Part shown: positions 1-9,670 of the stretch, piece by piece
How the letters are laid out: the number at the start of each line of letters is the position of its first letter
Numbering within the stretch: the first letter of the stretch is position 1
Assembly (NCBI RefSeq): GCF_039545795.1
Contig: NZ_CP154260.1
Span: forward strand, 7,011,001 to 7,075,000
From: Chitinophaga niabensis
GTDB lineage: Bacteria; Bacteroidota; Bacteroidia; Chitinophagales; Chitinophagaceae
Direction: 5' to 3'
Length of the DNA stretch: 64,000 nucleotides
Translations under genes and position numbers: made by a program
Notes under the pieces: generated by a model
What the model was told of the DNA's origin: nothing
Databases searched by the model: none
Seen by the model: the letters and a program-made list of their open reading frames with translations, nothing else

Positions 1-210
1 GATCTCATTACGGTGTTCAAATTCGTAGGGGAACATGTTGGTAGTGGGATAGTCCTTCACATGTTCCACCGGGCGGCCACGTTCCAGCACCAGTGTTTTC
101 AATCCTTTTTCCGTAAACTCTTTGGCTGCCCATCCGCCACTGGCACCGGAACCGATAACGATCACATCAAAGGTGCGTTCTTTTACACTATCTATTGTAA
201 GGTTTGCCAT
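1..210 (-). CDS. GMC-family oxidoreductase, N-terminal fragment (cut by window edge)
   Basis: Only the first 70 codons lie in the window. The start is the ATG whose complement is at 208-210. Residues 14-26 contain the dinucleotide-binding start, [13 protein letters not shown], followed about 20 residues later by LVLERG, the acidic end of the Rossmann strand that holds the ADP ribose of FAD. This is the usual N-terminus of GMC oxidoreductases of the gluconate or sugar dehydrogenase type. The gene follows the subunit 3 gene by 14 bases on the same strand, the usual arrangement for a large FAD subunit and its small partner. Substrate cannot be told from this fragment; sugar or polyol oxidation is the family expectation. 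Confidence 0.85.
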   Translation of the reverse strand, partial: MANLTIDSVKERTFDVIVIGSGASGGWAAKEFTEKGLKTLVLERGRPVEHVKDYPTTNMFPYEFEHRNEI

Positions 211-224
211 AACTGTATTTGTTT

Positions 225-758
225 TTATGCCGGGAAATAACCGTTATACCTGCCGGGCACTAATTCGTATTTTACAATATTGGTCATCACGTATTTGGAA
301 CTGAGGTATCCCTGTATGGTTTTGCTTTTCGTGATGTCGTAGAATTTTTTAACGGGATCGTCTTTTTGCTTAATGTCCTGGATACTCTTTAATACTTCCT
401 GCCTTTTTTCCGGGGAAGCATCGGCAAAGGAAGTACCGGCCTGTTTTGAGAAGTGGTCGTTAAATCCTTTCAGTCCTTCCACGAACAGCTTTTGATTATC
501 TGCCGTGTAGCAGTCGTCTACCATCTTTAATACAAAGAGGTGTAGTTTGAGCGACTTCGCACCGGGGGTGGTTGTTTCAGGAATAAGTGTTTCTGTTAAT
601 TCAGCCAGCAGGTTTTCCTCGTCTTCGCTGATGGTGAGGTTCTGCAAGGCTATACTGGCTTTCCCGGAGTTCCTGTAACAGGCCGGAAGTACCATCGCCC
701 CTCCCGCTATGATCAATAAATTGCGGATGGCCGCCCTTCTCTTGATTAATTTATCCAT
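225..758 (-). CDS. Gluconate 2-dehydrogenase subunit 3 family protein
   Basis: 177 residues, similar in length to PF13618 proteins. The N-terminus has twin arginines ([10 protein letters not shown]), a hydrophobic stretch and LPAC, so it is probably exported by Tat and may be lipidated at the Cys. The body includes the family-like segment [21 protein letters not shown]. In characterised relatives this small subunit is the exported partner that supports the FAD-containing large subunit, often carrying it through Tat by hitch-hiking. The GMC gene directly downstream fits that role. Its 5' end faces the first FecR gene across about 100 bases that must hold two divergent promoters. Confidence 0.85.
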   Translation of the reverse strand: MDKLIKRRAAIRNLLIIAGGAMVLPACYRNSGKASIALQNLTISEDEENLLAELTETLIPETTTPGAKSLKLHLFVLKMVDDCYTADNQKLFVEGLKGFNDHFSKQAGTSFADASPEKRQEVLKSIQDIKQKDDPVKKFYDITKSKTIQGYLSSKYVMTNIVKYELVPGRYNGYFPA

Positions 759-856
759 CAGATTTACTTTAGCTTGACGGGTAAAATACTAAAGATTCGG
801 TAATTTTTTTTATTCCGGCACCTCCTATTGGAATAGTTATGCGTCTTTATATTGTT

Positions 857-2023
857 ATGGACCAAAAAACATTTAACGCATTACTGGAAAAGTTCCTCAG
901 CGAGGACCTCAGTCAGGAGGAAGTCTCCCGGTTGCTGGATTCCCTGCAGGATGATGCTATGCGGCAGCAATGGGAGGCTGCCCTCAGCACTTTATTGCAT
1001 AATAAAACGGTTCATGGCCTTTCTGACCCTGCGCGTATGGAAGCTGTCCGTCAATCTATTATGGCAGGCAAGCAGGCAAAGAAACCTTCCGGCATCAGAA
1101 AGATACTCCCATATGCAGCAGCGGCAGCACTCCTTGCTTTTGCTGTAACCGGGCTGATCTACTTTTTGAAACCCGCTACTCCGGGGGGGCAGCTTTTGAG
1201 TGGAACTGCACATGAGCGGGTAATGCCTGGTGGTAATAAAGCGGTACTCACACTGGCAGATGGTTCGCAAATTACGCTGGACACTACGGAAAATGGTGCC
1301 ATTGCTCATCAGGGCAATGTGCAGGTGATTAAGCTGGATAGTGGCCAGCTGGCTTACAATGCTGCACGGGAAAAAGCTGAAGGAGAGATACGTTATAATA
1401 CACTGGCTACTCCAAGAGGAGGGCAGTTCAGGATTATTTTGCCCGATGGGTCCAAAGTATGGCTGAATGCAGCTTCTTCTTTGCGATTTCCTACTGCTTT
1501 CATCGGTAAGGAAAGAGAAGTACAGTTAACCGGAGAGGCCTATTTTGAAATAGCCCAAAATCCCGGCCAGCCGTTTAAAGTGGCTGTGAAAGGGATGATG
1601 GTACAGGTATTAGGTACTGATTTCAATATCATGGCCTATGACGATGAAATGAATATACAAACTACCCTGCTGCAAGGTGCGGTGAAGGTAAATAAAGGCA
1701 CACAGACAGTTCAGTTGAAACCGGGGCAGCAGGCAGCGTTAAATACAGCAGGCAGGATGTCTGTCAGCGACGATGTGGATTTGGAAGGCGTGGTTGCCTG
1801 GAAAAATGGCTATTTCCATTTTAACCATGCATCACTGGAGGCTGTGATGCGTCAGGTAGGGCGTTGGTATGATGCTGAGATCACGTATGAGGGGAATGTA
1901 CCTGACAGGGAGTTCGGCGGCAAAATAGCAAGAGGCAGTGATATTCAGGATGTATTGAAGATACTTGAACTGAGCAATGTGCATTTCAGGATCGAAGGGA
2001 AAAAGATAGTTGTAACACCATAG
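857..2023 (+). CDS. FecR-family anti-sigma factor (locus 1), no adjacent sigma gene
   Basis: 388 residues from the ATG at 857; an in-frame ATG at 839 would add only MRLYIV. Order: cytoplasmic N-terminal helical region, one membrane segment (about 83-104), an inserted segment beginning PGGNKAVLTLADG, the FecR core (FRIILPDGSKVWLNAASS, then VQVLGTDFNIMAYDDE), and a C-terminal DUF4974/STN-like domain ending IEGKKIVVTP. FecR proteins sit in the inner membrane, hold an ECF sigma factor and respond to the STN domain of a TonB-dependent transporter. Here SusC follows directly, but no sigma gene precedes it. The oxidoreductase genes upstream run the other way. The nearest candidate sigma gene is at 15956. 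Confidence 0.93.
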   Translation: MDQKTFNALLEKFLSEDLSQEEVSRLLDSLQDDAMRQQWEAALSTLLHNKTVHGLSDPARMEAVRQSIMAGKQAKKPSGIRKILPYAAAAALLAFAVTGLIYFLKPATPGGQLLSGTAHERVMPGGNKAVLTLADGSQITLDTTENGAIAHQGNVQVIKLDSGQLAYNAAREKAEGEIRYNTLATPRGGQFRIILPDGSKVWLNAASSLRFPTAFIGKEREVQLTGEAYFEIAQNPGQPFKVAVKGMMVQVLGTDFNIMAYDDEMNIQTTLLQGAVKVNKGTQTVQLKPGQQAALNTAGRMSVSDDVDLEGVVAWKNGYFHFNHASLEAVMRQVGRWYDAEITYEGNVPDREFGGKIARGSDIQDVLKILELSNVHFRIEGKKIVVTP

Positions 2024-2120
2024 TTAATACACGCAGGCAAATCAAATGTTTTTACGAGTACTTAAAAATTACGGCCAGACGCCGAAGGGGATAGTTTTGC
2101 CCCGACAACCAGAATTACGA

Positions 2121-5100
2121 ATGCAATGTAGGTCTATTTTTAAACGACATGTTATGAAGCTTTTCGCTAGTATTTTTTTATTCTTATGCCTTCTGGTGAG
2201 CACGGGTGTTTCCGCTCAGAATGTAACTATTTCTGAGAAAAACACTACCATGGAGAAGCTGTTCCGGTACATTGAAAAACAAACAGGGTATGTGTTTTTC
2301 TTTGATCATAAGATGATCGACAAAACACCCCGTTTATCAGTGGACCTCAAAAATGTTCCGCTGGAAAAAGCGTTGGAATCTATTCTGAAGAACCAGCCAC
2401 TTTCTTATTCCATCGTAGGGAAAAACATTGTGATCAAACAAAAGGAAGAAGTTCCCGTATATCTGCCGGCAAGATCATTGGATCAGGATAGTGCAGGGCG
2501 GATCAGTGGAAAAGTAACAGATGATAACGGAGAGCCATTACCTGGAGCATCTATTGTAGTAAAAGGCACTACTGTAAGGACTGTTACGGATGCCGGTGGT
2601 AATTATCAGCTTTCAGGTGTTCCCCGGAACGGAACGATCCTGTTCACTTTTGTGGGGATGATGCCGCAGGAATTTGTTGCAGGCGGTAATGCCGTGATGA
2701 ACATAAAACTTCAGCGATCAACAGTTGGGTTGGATGAAGTAGTGGCCATTGGTTATGGCACGCAAAAGAAAGTGAACCTCACAGGCGCTGTTGGAACGGT
2801 TTCCGGGAAAGACCTTATCGCCAATGTGCCAACCAATACTGTAGCTGCATTGCAGGGCCGTTTACCTGGTGTTACCATCACACAGCCTTCCGGCCAGCCG
2901 GGTGATGAAGGTGTCAGTATATTGATCAGGGGGATAGGTACTATGAACTATGCCGGCCCCATGATCCTTGTGGACGGGCTGGAATCAAGAATGGACAATG
3001 TTTCGCCCGGCGATATTGAAAGTGTGAGTGTATTGAAGGATGCATCTTCTGCTGCTATCTATGGATCAAGGGCTGCTAATGGAGTGATACTGGTCACCAC
3101 CAAACGCGGAAAAAACGGTGTGTCTGAAATTAATTACAGGGGCTTTGCCGGATGGCAGGCAACCACTAATCTTCCGGATCATCTTCCATCCCATGAGTAT
3201 GCTGAATTATACAATGAAGGTAACAGGAACCAGGGATTACCTCCACGGTATAGCAATGACGATATTGCTAAGTATAAATCCGGCGTTGATCCTTATAACT
3301 TTCCCAATACAGACTGGCAGGACCTGCTGATAACAGAATCAGGCGCTACCCAGGACCATAACCTTTCTTTTTCCGGTGGTAATAATATCACCAGCTACAG
3401 GGTTTCATTTGAGTATTTCAATCAGAAAGGGTTGATCAAAGGCTCCACCCACAAACGTTACAATGCAAGGATCAACCTGGATAGCCGGGTAAAGGAGTGG
3501 CTGACCGTGGGTACGAATATATCGCTGTCGAGGAATAACGTGATCTATCCTATCTCCCCATTTAGCGGAGGAGAAGAGTTTTTCAGACAGATTAACTTTA
3601 TACCGCCCACGGTATCCAATAAAAATGCGGACGGTACCTGGAACCGCTATACAGACGGGAACCCTATTGCCTGGGTAGATGCAGGCGGATTCAGGAATGG
3701 TACCAACTCCCATTTGCTGGGAAGTGTTTTCGGAGAATTGACGCTGTTGAAAGGTTTAACCCTGAAAGGTGTTGCAGGTGTTAACTACGACCTGGGCGAC
3801 AACAAAAGGCATGTGAAAAAGATCGACTACTACAGTAATGGTGTGTATACCGAGCAGGGCCCCAATAGCGTAACAGATAATATCACCCGTCAGCAAACCA
3901 TCACTTTGCAAAGTTTGCTGAACTATAACCGGAAGTTTGGCAAACATGCCGTGAAAGGGTTACTGGGTGCTTCCCGTGAAGCCTACCAGTTTTTCACGAA
4001 CGAAGCATTCAGGAAAGGCTTTCCCTCTAACGACCTGGACCAGCTAAATGGCGGATCAACAGAGGGTATGACAAACGGAGGGTATGCTATTGAATCCAGG
4101 CTGGGTTCTATATTCGGAAGGGCTAATTACGAATTTGATAACAGGTATTTATTGGAACTGAACCTGCGGAGGGATGCATCTTCCAGGTTTAGCCGTGGCT
4201 ACAGGGTAGGATGGTTCCCATCATTATCTGCAGGCTGGAGAGTAACAGAAGAGAATTTCATGCAGGGTGTTAGCTGGATCGATAACCTGAAGCTGAGAGG
4301 TTCCTGGGGCCAGCTGGGAAACAATAATATTGGCGACTACAGTTATTTCCAAAGAATAAAATTAGGGCAGAACTATAATTTCGGTGGTGCTGTTGCAGAT
4401 GGCGCCGCTACTGCCTTTGCCAGCAACGCGATCATCAGCTGGGAGAAAACCACAGAACTGGACCTGGGTTTTGACCTGGACCTTTTCCGGAACAAACTGT
4501 TCTCCATATCTGCTGATTATTATGATCGTTATACAGACGATATCCTTTCCTCTGTTCCTGTTTCCATGATCTTTGGATTGCCTGCTCCGATTACAAACGC
4601 CGGTGCCATGAGGAATAAAGGTGTTGAACTGTTACTTGAGCATAATCATGCAATAGGAGCTTTTCAGTATTCCGTGGCACTGAATGGTGCATTTAATGAG
4701 AATAAAGTGGAGCGATATAAAAACCCGTCCAAAGGAGACATGATCTATGCAGAAGGAGAAGCATGGGGTTCTTATTATGGCTTTGAGGCGATAGGTATTT
4801 ATCAGACAGATGCCGAAGCTGCTGCTTCCCCGCATGTGGAAGGCGCAGCTGTAAAGGCTGGTGACCTGATCTTTAAAGACCAGAATAAAGATGGCAAGGT
4901 CAATGGAGACGACAGGATTGTGCTGGGTAATACCATACCTAAGTTCACTTATGGTGCTAATATCAATCTGGGATATAAAGGGTTTGACCTGTCTGCCTTC
5001 TTCCAGGGAGCCAGCAAAGTGAACCGTGTGATAGGCGCTGAATCATTCTGGGCATTCGATCCCAACAATGCATTGCGTATGCACCTGGACAGGACCATTG

Positions 5101-5423
5101 TTGAAAACGGGAAAGTGGTGAAGAACGGATATTATCCAAGGATCCTGATCACGGAAAAACATAACAAGGAGAATCTGAGTTCTTTTAGTGTACTGAATGC
5201 TTCCTACCTGCGGTTAAAAACAGCACAGATAGGATATACCATCCCAACGGCTTTGCTGAAGAAGGCGGCCATTACCAGGGCCAGGGTATATGCCAGCGGA
5301 CAGAACCTGCTGACATTTACAAAATTCCCTTCCAGTTTTGATCCGGAGCTTCTATCCGGCTCGGGTAACGGTACATACCCACAGGTTAAATTTTATACAG
5401 TAGGAATTGATGTAACATTCTAA
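2121..5423 (+). CDS. SusC/RagA-family TonB-dependent outer membrane transporter with STN domain (locus 1)
   Basis: About 1100 residues. The ATG at 2121 gives a short basic leader before the hydrophobic signal MKLFASIFLFLCLLVSTG; ATG 2154 starts at that signal and ATG 2046 would be longer. Domains: signal peptide, STN domain (YIEKQTGYVFFFDHK to IVIKQ), carboxypeptidase-like domain (ISGKVTDDNGEPLPGASI), the link VAIGYGTQKK, plug domain ending SVLKDASSAAIYGSRAANG, then a large beta-barrel ending in aromatic IDVTF. It should import a glycan-type ligand with the SusD that follows. The STN domain makes it a signalling transporter working with the FecR upstream. Confidence 0.95.
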   Translation: MQCRSIFKRHVMKLFASIFLFLCLLVSTGVSAQNVTISEKNTTMEKLFRYIEKQTGYVFFFDHKMIDKTPRLSVDLKNVPLEKALESILKNQPLSYSIVGKNIVIKQKEEVPVYLPARSLDQDSAGRISGKVTDDNGEPLPGASIVVKGTTVRTVTDAGGNYQLSGVPRNGTILFTFVGMMPQEFVAGGNAVMNIKLQRSTVGLDEVVAIGYGTQKKVNLTGAVGTVSGKDLIANVPTNTVAALQGRLPGVTITQPSGQPGDEGVSILIRGIGTMNYAGPMILVDGLESRMDNVSPGDIESVSVLKDASSAAIYGSRAANGVILVTTKRGKNGVSEINYRGFAGWQATTNLPDHLPSHEYAELYNEGNRNQGLPPRYSNDDIAKYKSGVDPYNFPNTDWQDLLITESGATQDHNLSFSGGNNITSYRVSFEYFNQKGLIKGSTHKRYNARINLDSRVKEWLTVGTNISLSRNNVIYPISPFSGGEEFFRQINFIPPTVSNKNADGTWNRYTDGNPIAWVDAGGFRNGTNSHLLGSVFGELTLLKGLTLKGVAGVNYDLGDNKRHVKKIDYYSNGVYTEQGPNSVTDNITRQQTITLQSLLNYNRKFGKHAVKGLLGASREAYQFFTNEAFRKGFPSNDLDQLNGGSTEGMTNGGYAIESRLGSIFGRANYEFDNRYLLELNLRRDASSRFSRGYRVGWFPSLSAGWRVTEENFMQGVSWIDNLKLRGSWGQLGNNNIGDYSYFQRIKLGQNYNFGGAVADGAATAFASNAIISWEKTTELDLGFDLDLFRNKLFSISADYYDRYTDDILSSVPVSMIFGLPAPITNAGAMRNKGVELLLEHNHAIGAFQYSVALNGAFNENKVERYKNPSKGDMIYAEGEAWGSYYGFEAIGIYQTDAEAAASPHVEGAAVKAGDLIFKDQNKDGKVNGDDRIVLGNTIPKFTYGANINLGYKGFDLSAFFQGASKVNRVIGAESFWAFDPNNALRMHLDRTIVENGKVVKNGYYPRILITEKHNKENLSSFSVLNASYLRLKTAQIGYTIPTALLKKAAITRARVYASGQNLLTFTKFPSSFDPELLSGSGNGTYPQVKFYTVGIDVTF

Positions 5424-5434
5424 AACGTACAGGG

Positions 5435-7108
5435 ATGAAAAAGATACTATTACTTACAATACTTGCACTTAACATCGTTGTAATATATTCATGCGGGGAT
5501 AAGTTCCTTGATGTGAAGCCCCGTAACGAACTAACAGATGCCTCCTTCTGGAAAACAGAGCAGGATGCCACATTAGCATTGAACGGTTGCTACCGTTTAT
5601 GGGAAACCTATGCCAATATTGCGCTTTTTGACGGCGCCTCTGATAATGCTTATGAGAAATCCAATTTCGGTTTCCAGGTGCTGGGTAATGGAACGCTGAC
5701 ACCGGCGAACTACCATGTGCTCGGCAGCTGGATCGATTGGATGCATTTTAGCACTGAAAATGGTAACGACTTTTCCGCATCAGCGAACTGGTATCCTTAT
5801 ACACGTATCCGCAAGTACAATAATTTCCTTGCGAATATAGACCGCGTGCCGATGGGTGAAGCTAAGAAGGCGCTGTACAAAAGTGAAGTAAGGTTTCTCA
5901 GAGCGTATGATTACTTCTGGAAAGTAATGTTACATGGTGATGTGCCGTTGGTTACCAAAGTGCTTAATGCAACGGATGAACTTCCAAGGGACCCTGCTGC
6001 CAAAGTAAAACAGTTTGTACTGGATGAGCTCACTGCCGTTATCACAGAAGGTGCATTGCCGGTTCAGAATACCATTGATTCAAAAGGGCATGTTACAAAA
6101 GGTGCTGCACTGGCATTGAGAGCAAGGTTGCATTTGATGATGGGAAACTATCCGGCTGCCATGGCCGATGCAAAAGCCGTGATCGATATGCCTTGTTATG
6201 AACTGTTCCCGAATTACCGGGACCTGTTCCTGGAGAAAAGTGAAGGGATCAATAAAGAGGCAATCTTAAATGTGCAATACATTGTGAATGATTATGAGCA
6301 ATCACTTACACAGATAAGCCTCCCTGCCGGAGATGGCGGCTGGTCTGCTTTGAATGCTACCAAAAGCATGGCAGATGCTTATGAGTGCAGTAACGGTAAA
6401 GCCATCACTGATCCTACTTCTGGTTACGATATCAATAATCCTTTCAAAAACCGCGATCCCAGGATGGAAATGTCTATGCTGCATCCGGGGCAATTATGGA
6501 AAGGACGTTACTATAATACGCTGGACCAGTTCCTTGCAGACGGCAGCCCTAATCCGGATTACAACAGGAACGAACCTGCTGCCCGGTCTGGCATGAACAT
6601 TATCAAATACATCAACAGTCTGGCTGATAGCCCCGGCGGCTGGCCTCCTAACTTCGGCGGAGATATTATGGTGATCCGTCTGGCGGAAATGTATCTCACC
6701 TATGCAGAAGCTGCGGTGGAAACAAATACAAACACTGCTGCCGCACTGGATTATATCAATGCTATCAGAACAAGGAGCGGGCATATAACAGCTCCCACTT
6801 TAACAAAGGCATTGGTGAGGAATGAACGCAGGGTGGAACTGGCTTTCGAAGGACTCAGGTACCTGGATATCATGCGCTGGGACCTTGGCCCGCAGGTATT
6901 GAACGGACCTTTATACGGCAGCCGCAGAGGTACTATGAACTTTGCAGACGGCAGTATCGCCTGGGTAGGAAATGGAAATGATGTGAACGATGTTAACTAC
7001 ATCAAACTGGAAACACGCACGTTCAATCCTGTAAGGAAGTACCTGTTCCCCATACCACAAGCGGAAATGGATGCAAATAAAAAGATGGTACAAAACCCCG
7101 GATATTAA
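5435..7108 (+). CDS. SusD/RagB-family substrate-binding lipoprotein (locus 1)
   Basis: 557 residues starting 12 bases after SusC. Signal peptide ends in the lipobox IYSC, so it should be lipidated and surface exposed as the lid of the SusC barrel. The N-terminal FLDVKPRNELTDASFW and the C-terminal block VRNERRVELAFEGLRYLDIMRW followed by FPIPQAEMD and NPGY are classic SusD/RagB signatures. Its TAA stop shares one base with the ATG of the next gene, so the two are probably translated in a coupled way. Confidence 0.95.
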   Translation: MKKILLLTILALNIVVIYSCGDKFLDVKPRNELTDASFWKTEQDATLALNGCYRLWETYANIALFDGASDNAYEKSNFGFQVLGNGTLTPANYHVLGSWIDWMHFSTENGNDFSASANWYPYTRIRKYNNFLANIDRVPMGEAKKALYKSEVRFLRAYDYFWKVMLHGDVPLVTKVLNATDELPRDPAAKVKQFVLDELTAVITEGALPVQNTIDSKGHVTKGAALALRARLHLMMGNYPAAMADAKAVIDMPCYELFPNYRDLFLEKSEGINKEAILNVQYIVNDYEQSLTQISLPAGDGGWSALNATKSMADAYECSNGKAITDPTSGYDINNPFKNRDPRMEMSMLHPGQLWKGRYYNTLDQFLADGSPNPDYNRNEPAARSGMNIIKYINSLADSPGGWPPNFGGDIMVIRLAEMYLTYAEAAVETNTNTAAALDYINAIRTRSGHITAPTLTKALVRNERRVELAFEGLRYLDIMRWDLGPQVLNGPLYGSRRGTMNFADGSIAWVGNGNDVNDVNYIKLETRTFNPVRKYLFPIPQAEMDANKKMVQNPGY

Positions 7109-8556
7109 TGATGCGTTTTTTGATAGTTGTGCTATTCACCTTTTTTAGTTTGTGTTCACAGGCACAGGATGGGAAGGGCGTTTATAAGAACCGTACTTTT
7201 TTTCACCTGGAACGTTACTGGGATAGTGCAAAAGTATGCAGCAACCCACATAAAGGCTGGTTCATCCATTATTATGATAACAGCATCTCCAATTATGGCG
7301 ACCGCCTGGCGGTAAATGATTCCCTGCCGGATTTCCCCGGATTGAATGATATCTATCTGCGGCTGGCATGGTCTTATCTGGAACCGGAGGAAGGTGTGTA
7401 CAATTGGACACTGATAGATTCTATTATCAACAGGTGGGTAGGATGGGGTCATACTATTTCGTTCCGCATCACCTGTAAAGAAACAACCGGCCCTCCTTAT
7501 GCTACACCCGCATGGGTGGAAAAGGCCGGTGCAAAAGGAAAAATGATACAGGGTGGTAAGGCCTGGGCACCGGATTATGGAGATCCGGTGTTCCTTGAAA
7601 AACTGGAGAATTTTCATAAAGCCTTCGCCGCAAGATATGATGGTAAACCCTGGGTGGAATATATTGATATCGGGAGCATCGGCGAATGGGGAGAAGGGCA
7701 TACTGCTTTTTCAGGTTGGGAAGATGTGCCGGTGGCAGTTGTTAAGCGGCATGTGGATATGTATAAAAGATGTTACAAAAAGTCTGTGCTGCTGATCAGT
7801 GATGACTTTATCGGACAGCGTGATACAGACGATGGCGCGGATTACGAGATATATCATTACTGCCTGCAAAAGGGGATCGGATTCCGCGATGATAGTGGTA
7901 ACGTAAAGTGGTACGAACGGCTGGGCTTTGGGCCTTCCTGTATACGCAGCCCTGAGTTGTATAGTAAAGTGTATAAGAAGATCCCGGTAGTACTGGAATC
8001 TGACCATTACAGTGATGCGGTGCAAAATGGCATGTGGAGGGATGGTTCCGGGTTTGAAAAAGCTATCCATGAAACGCATGCCACCTATATAGGCTTTCAT
8101 CATTATCCCAGGGAATGGCTCCTGGAGAACACAGCACTGGCAGGGAGACTGGCTAACCTGAGCGGGTATTGGTATTTCCCGAAGTTTGCGATGATGCCGG
8201 ATACATTCCGCATTCATTCCAGCCGCAACTATTTAAGGATGACCTGGGAGAATCATGGTGTGGCACCTGCGTATCACCGGTTTAAACTTTCTGTGCAACT
8301 GATCAATAAGAAAACCGGCAGATCATTCATACAGGAATTGCGGGAGTCTGATAACAGAACTTGGCTGCCTGATGAAATAGTAGCTGAACAATATAAGATC
8401 GATATAAACAAAAGCTTAGACATGGGTAAGTATGACCTGTTGATAAACATGCAGGATAACTGCGGATTTCATAACAGGAATATTGAATTACCACTTAAAA
8501 AAGAACATGAGACTGTTTCCGGCTGGTACAAGATCGGTGAGGTGATGGTAAACTGA
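7108..8556 (+). CDS. Secreted DUF4832-type TIM-barrel protein, probable glycoside hydrolase
   Basis: 482 residues with signal peptide (MMRFLIVVLFTFFSLCSQAQ). Starts with the NPHKGW motif typical of proteins with DUF4874/DUF4832 regions. The middle looks like a (beta/alpha)8 barrel: YLRLAWSYLEPEEGVYNW, then GSIGEWGEGH (Glu193 and Glu196) at the usual acid/base strand, and VVLESDHY (Glu297) at the usual nucleophile strand. The C-terminal part is a beta-sandwich. Family knowledge suggests a retaining glycosidase fold related to GH42-type barrels, but no reaction is established. Its place directly after SusD makes it the first candidate enzyme of locus 1. Confidence 0.75.
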   Translation: MMRFLIVVLFTFFSLCSQAQDGKGVYKNRTFFHLERYWDSAKVCSNPHKGWFIHYYDNSISNYGDRLAVNDSLPDFPGLNDIYLRLAWSYLEPEEGVYNWTLIDSIINRWVGWGHTISFRITCKETTGPPYATPAWVEKAGAKGKMIQGGKAWAPDYGDPVFLEKLENFHKAFAARYDGKPWVEYIDIGSIGEWGEGHTAFSGWEDVPVAVVKRHVDMYKRCYKKSVLLISDDFIGQRDTDDGADYEIYHYCLQKGIGFRDDSGNVKWYERLGFGPSCIRSPELYSKVYKKIPVVLESDHYSDAVQNGMWRDGSGFEKAIHETHATYIGFHHYPREWLLENTALAGRLANLSGYWYFPKFAMMPDTFRIHSSRNYLRMTWENHGVAPAYHRFKLSVQLINKKTGRSFIQELRESDNRTWLPDEIVAEQYKIDINKSLDMGKYDLLINMQDNCGFHNRNIELPLKKEHETVSGWYKIGEVMVN

Positions 8557-8647
8557 AAATAATGGTTGTTCCCCCAAAAGCTTGCAGTATTTGCAGGGTG
8601 GCCTTGTACGTCCATAAATGAACCAAATATCAGAGATGAGAAAAAAT

Positions 8648-9670
8648 ATGATTTCGCGCAGAAAGTTCCTGTCGGCTTCGGCTATGGCAGCAGGAGGGGT
8701 AACCATCGCTTCGGGTGGATTGGCTAATGCTTTGCCAGGTGCTGTAACTGAAAGTGCTGCAAGGGAAGTATGGATTGCCACTGTCTCTCAAACGGACATG
8801 ACAGCGGAAACGCCGGCATTAATGGTGGAGAAAATATTTGAAGTACTCCGTGAGGCGCTTGTTTTTAAACCGGATATCATCTGCCTACCGGAACTATTTA
8901 ATACTTCCAATATAAAACGGAAATACACTTTTAAAGAAGAAGTGGCTTTTTCTGCAGAGACCTTAAAGCAGTTTGCAGCATTTGCTAAAACAAATAGTTG
9001 TTATGTTATCTGCCCGGTGTATACGGAAGAAGCAGGGAGCGTGTATAATTCCGCCGTGGTATTTGACAGGCAGGGGAAGAGGCTTGGTGAATACAGGAAA
9101 GCACATATCGTAGAAGACGAGGTATCATTTGGCCTTACTCCCGGTACCCTATCACCTCCCGTTTTTAAAACTGATTTTGGCATCATTGGTATTCAGATCT
9201 GCTTTGATATTCTATGGGAAGACTGTTGGCGGAAACTAAGAGAAAGCGGGGCTGAAATTGTTTTTTGGCCCTCAGCTTTCGCCGGTGGCCAGATGGTGAA
9301 CACCCGGGCCTGGCAGAACAGATACCATGTAGTGTCCAGTACACGGAAAGACACGTCTAAGATCTGCGATATGTCCGGGATGGAAATTGCAAAAACGGGG
9401 ACCTGGAATAAAAACCTGGTATGTGCGCCTATTAACCTGGAGAAAGCTTTCGTGCACGTTTGGCCGCATGTATTCCAGTTTGAAAAGATAAAGGAGAAAT
9501 ATGGCCGTAAGATACGTATCACCATTTTCCATGAGGAAGAATGGGCGATCATAGAAAGTTTGTCGCCTGAGGTGAAGGTAAAGGATGTTTTAAAGGAATT
9601 CAATATCAGAACATTTGAACAGCATGTACAGGATTCTGAGACAGCACAGATAAAAGCCCGGAAGCAATGA
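8648..9670 (+). CDS. Tat-exported carbon-nitrogen hydrolase (nitrilase superfamily)
   Basis: 340 residues from ATG 8648; ATGs at 8636 and 8618 are in frame. The N-terminus SRRKFLSASAMAAGG is a twin-arginine signal. The catalytic triad is visible: Glu82 in CLPELF, Lys151 in YRKAHI and Cys185 in GIQICFDILWED. Such enzymes hydrolyse amides, nitriles or carbamoyl groups; most are cytoplasmic, so export is notable. Inference: it may remove an amide-linked group (for example N-acyl or N-carbamoyl) from the glycan handled by locus 1. It overlaps the next gene by four bases (ATGA), so it belongs to the same operon. Confidence 0.88.
   Translation: MISRRKFLSASAMAAGGVTIASGGLANALPGAVTESAAREVWIATVSQTDMTAETPALMVEKIFEVLREALVFKPDIICLPELFNTSNIKRKYTFKEEVAFSAETLKQFAAFAKTNSCYVICPVYTEEAGSVYNSAVVFDRQGKRLGEYRKAHIVEDEVSFGLTPGTLSPPVFKTDFGIIGIQICFDILWEDCWRKLRESGAEIVFWPSAFAGGQMVNTRAWQNRYHVVSSTRKDTSKICDMSGMEIAKTGTWNKNLVCAPINLEKAFVHVWPHVFQFEKIKEKYGRKIRITIFHEEEWAIIESLSPEVKVKDVLKEFNIRTFEQHVQDSETAQIKARKQ

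Noticed and set aside
2060..2098. Antisense terminator in the locus 1 FecR-SusC gap
   Set aside because: CGGC-CAGAC-GCCG has only four paired bases, and no full TAnnTTTG box is found on the minus strand at the SusC start. It does not match loci 2 and 4.
3405..3947. Minus-strand open frames inside SusC (and similar ones in the other SusC genes)
   Set aside because: They lie wholly within a strong coding frame on the other strand and show no family sequence; shadows of that coding.
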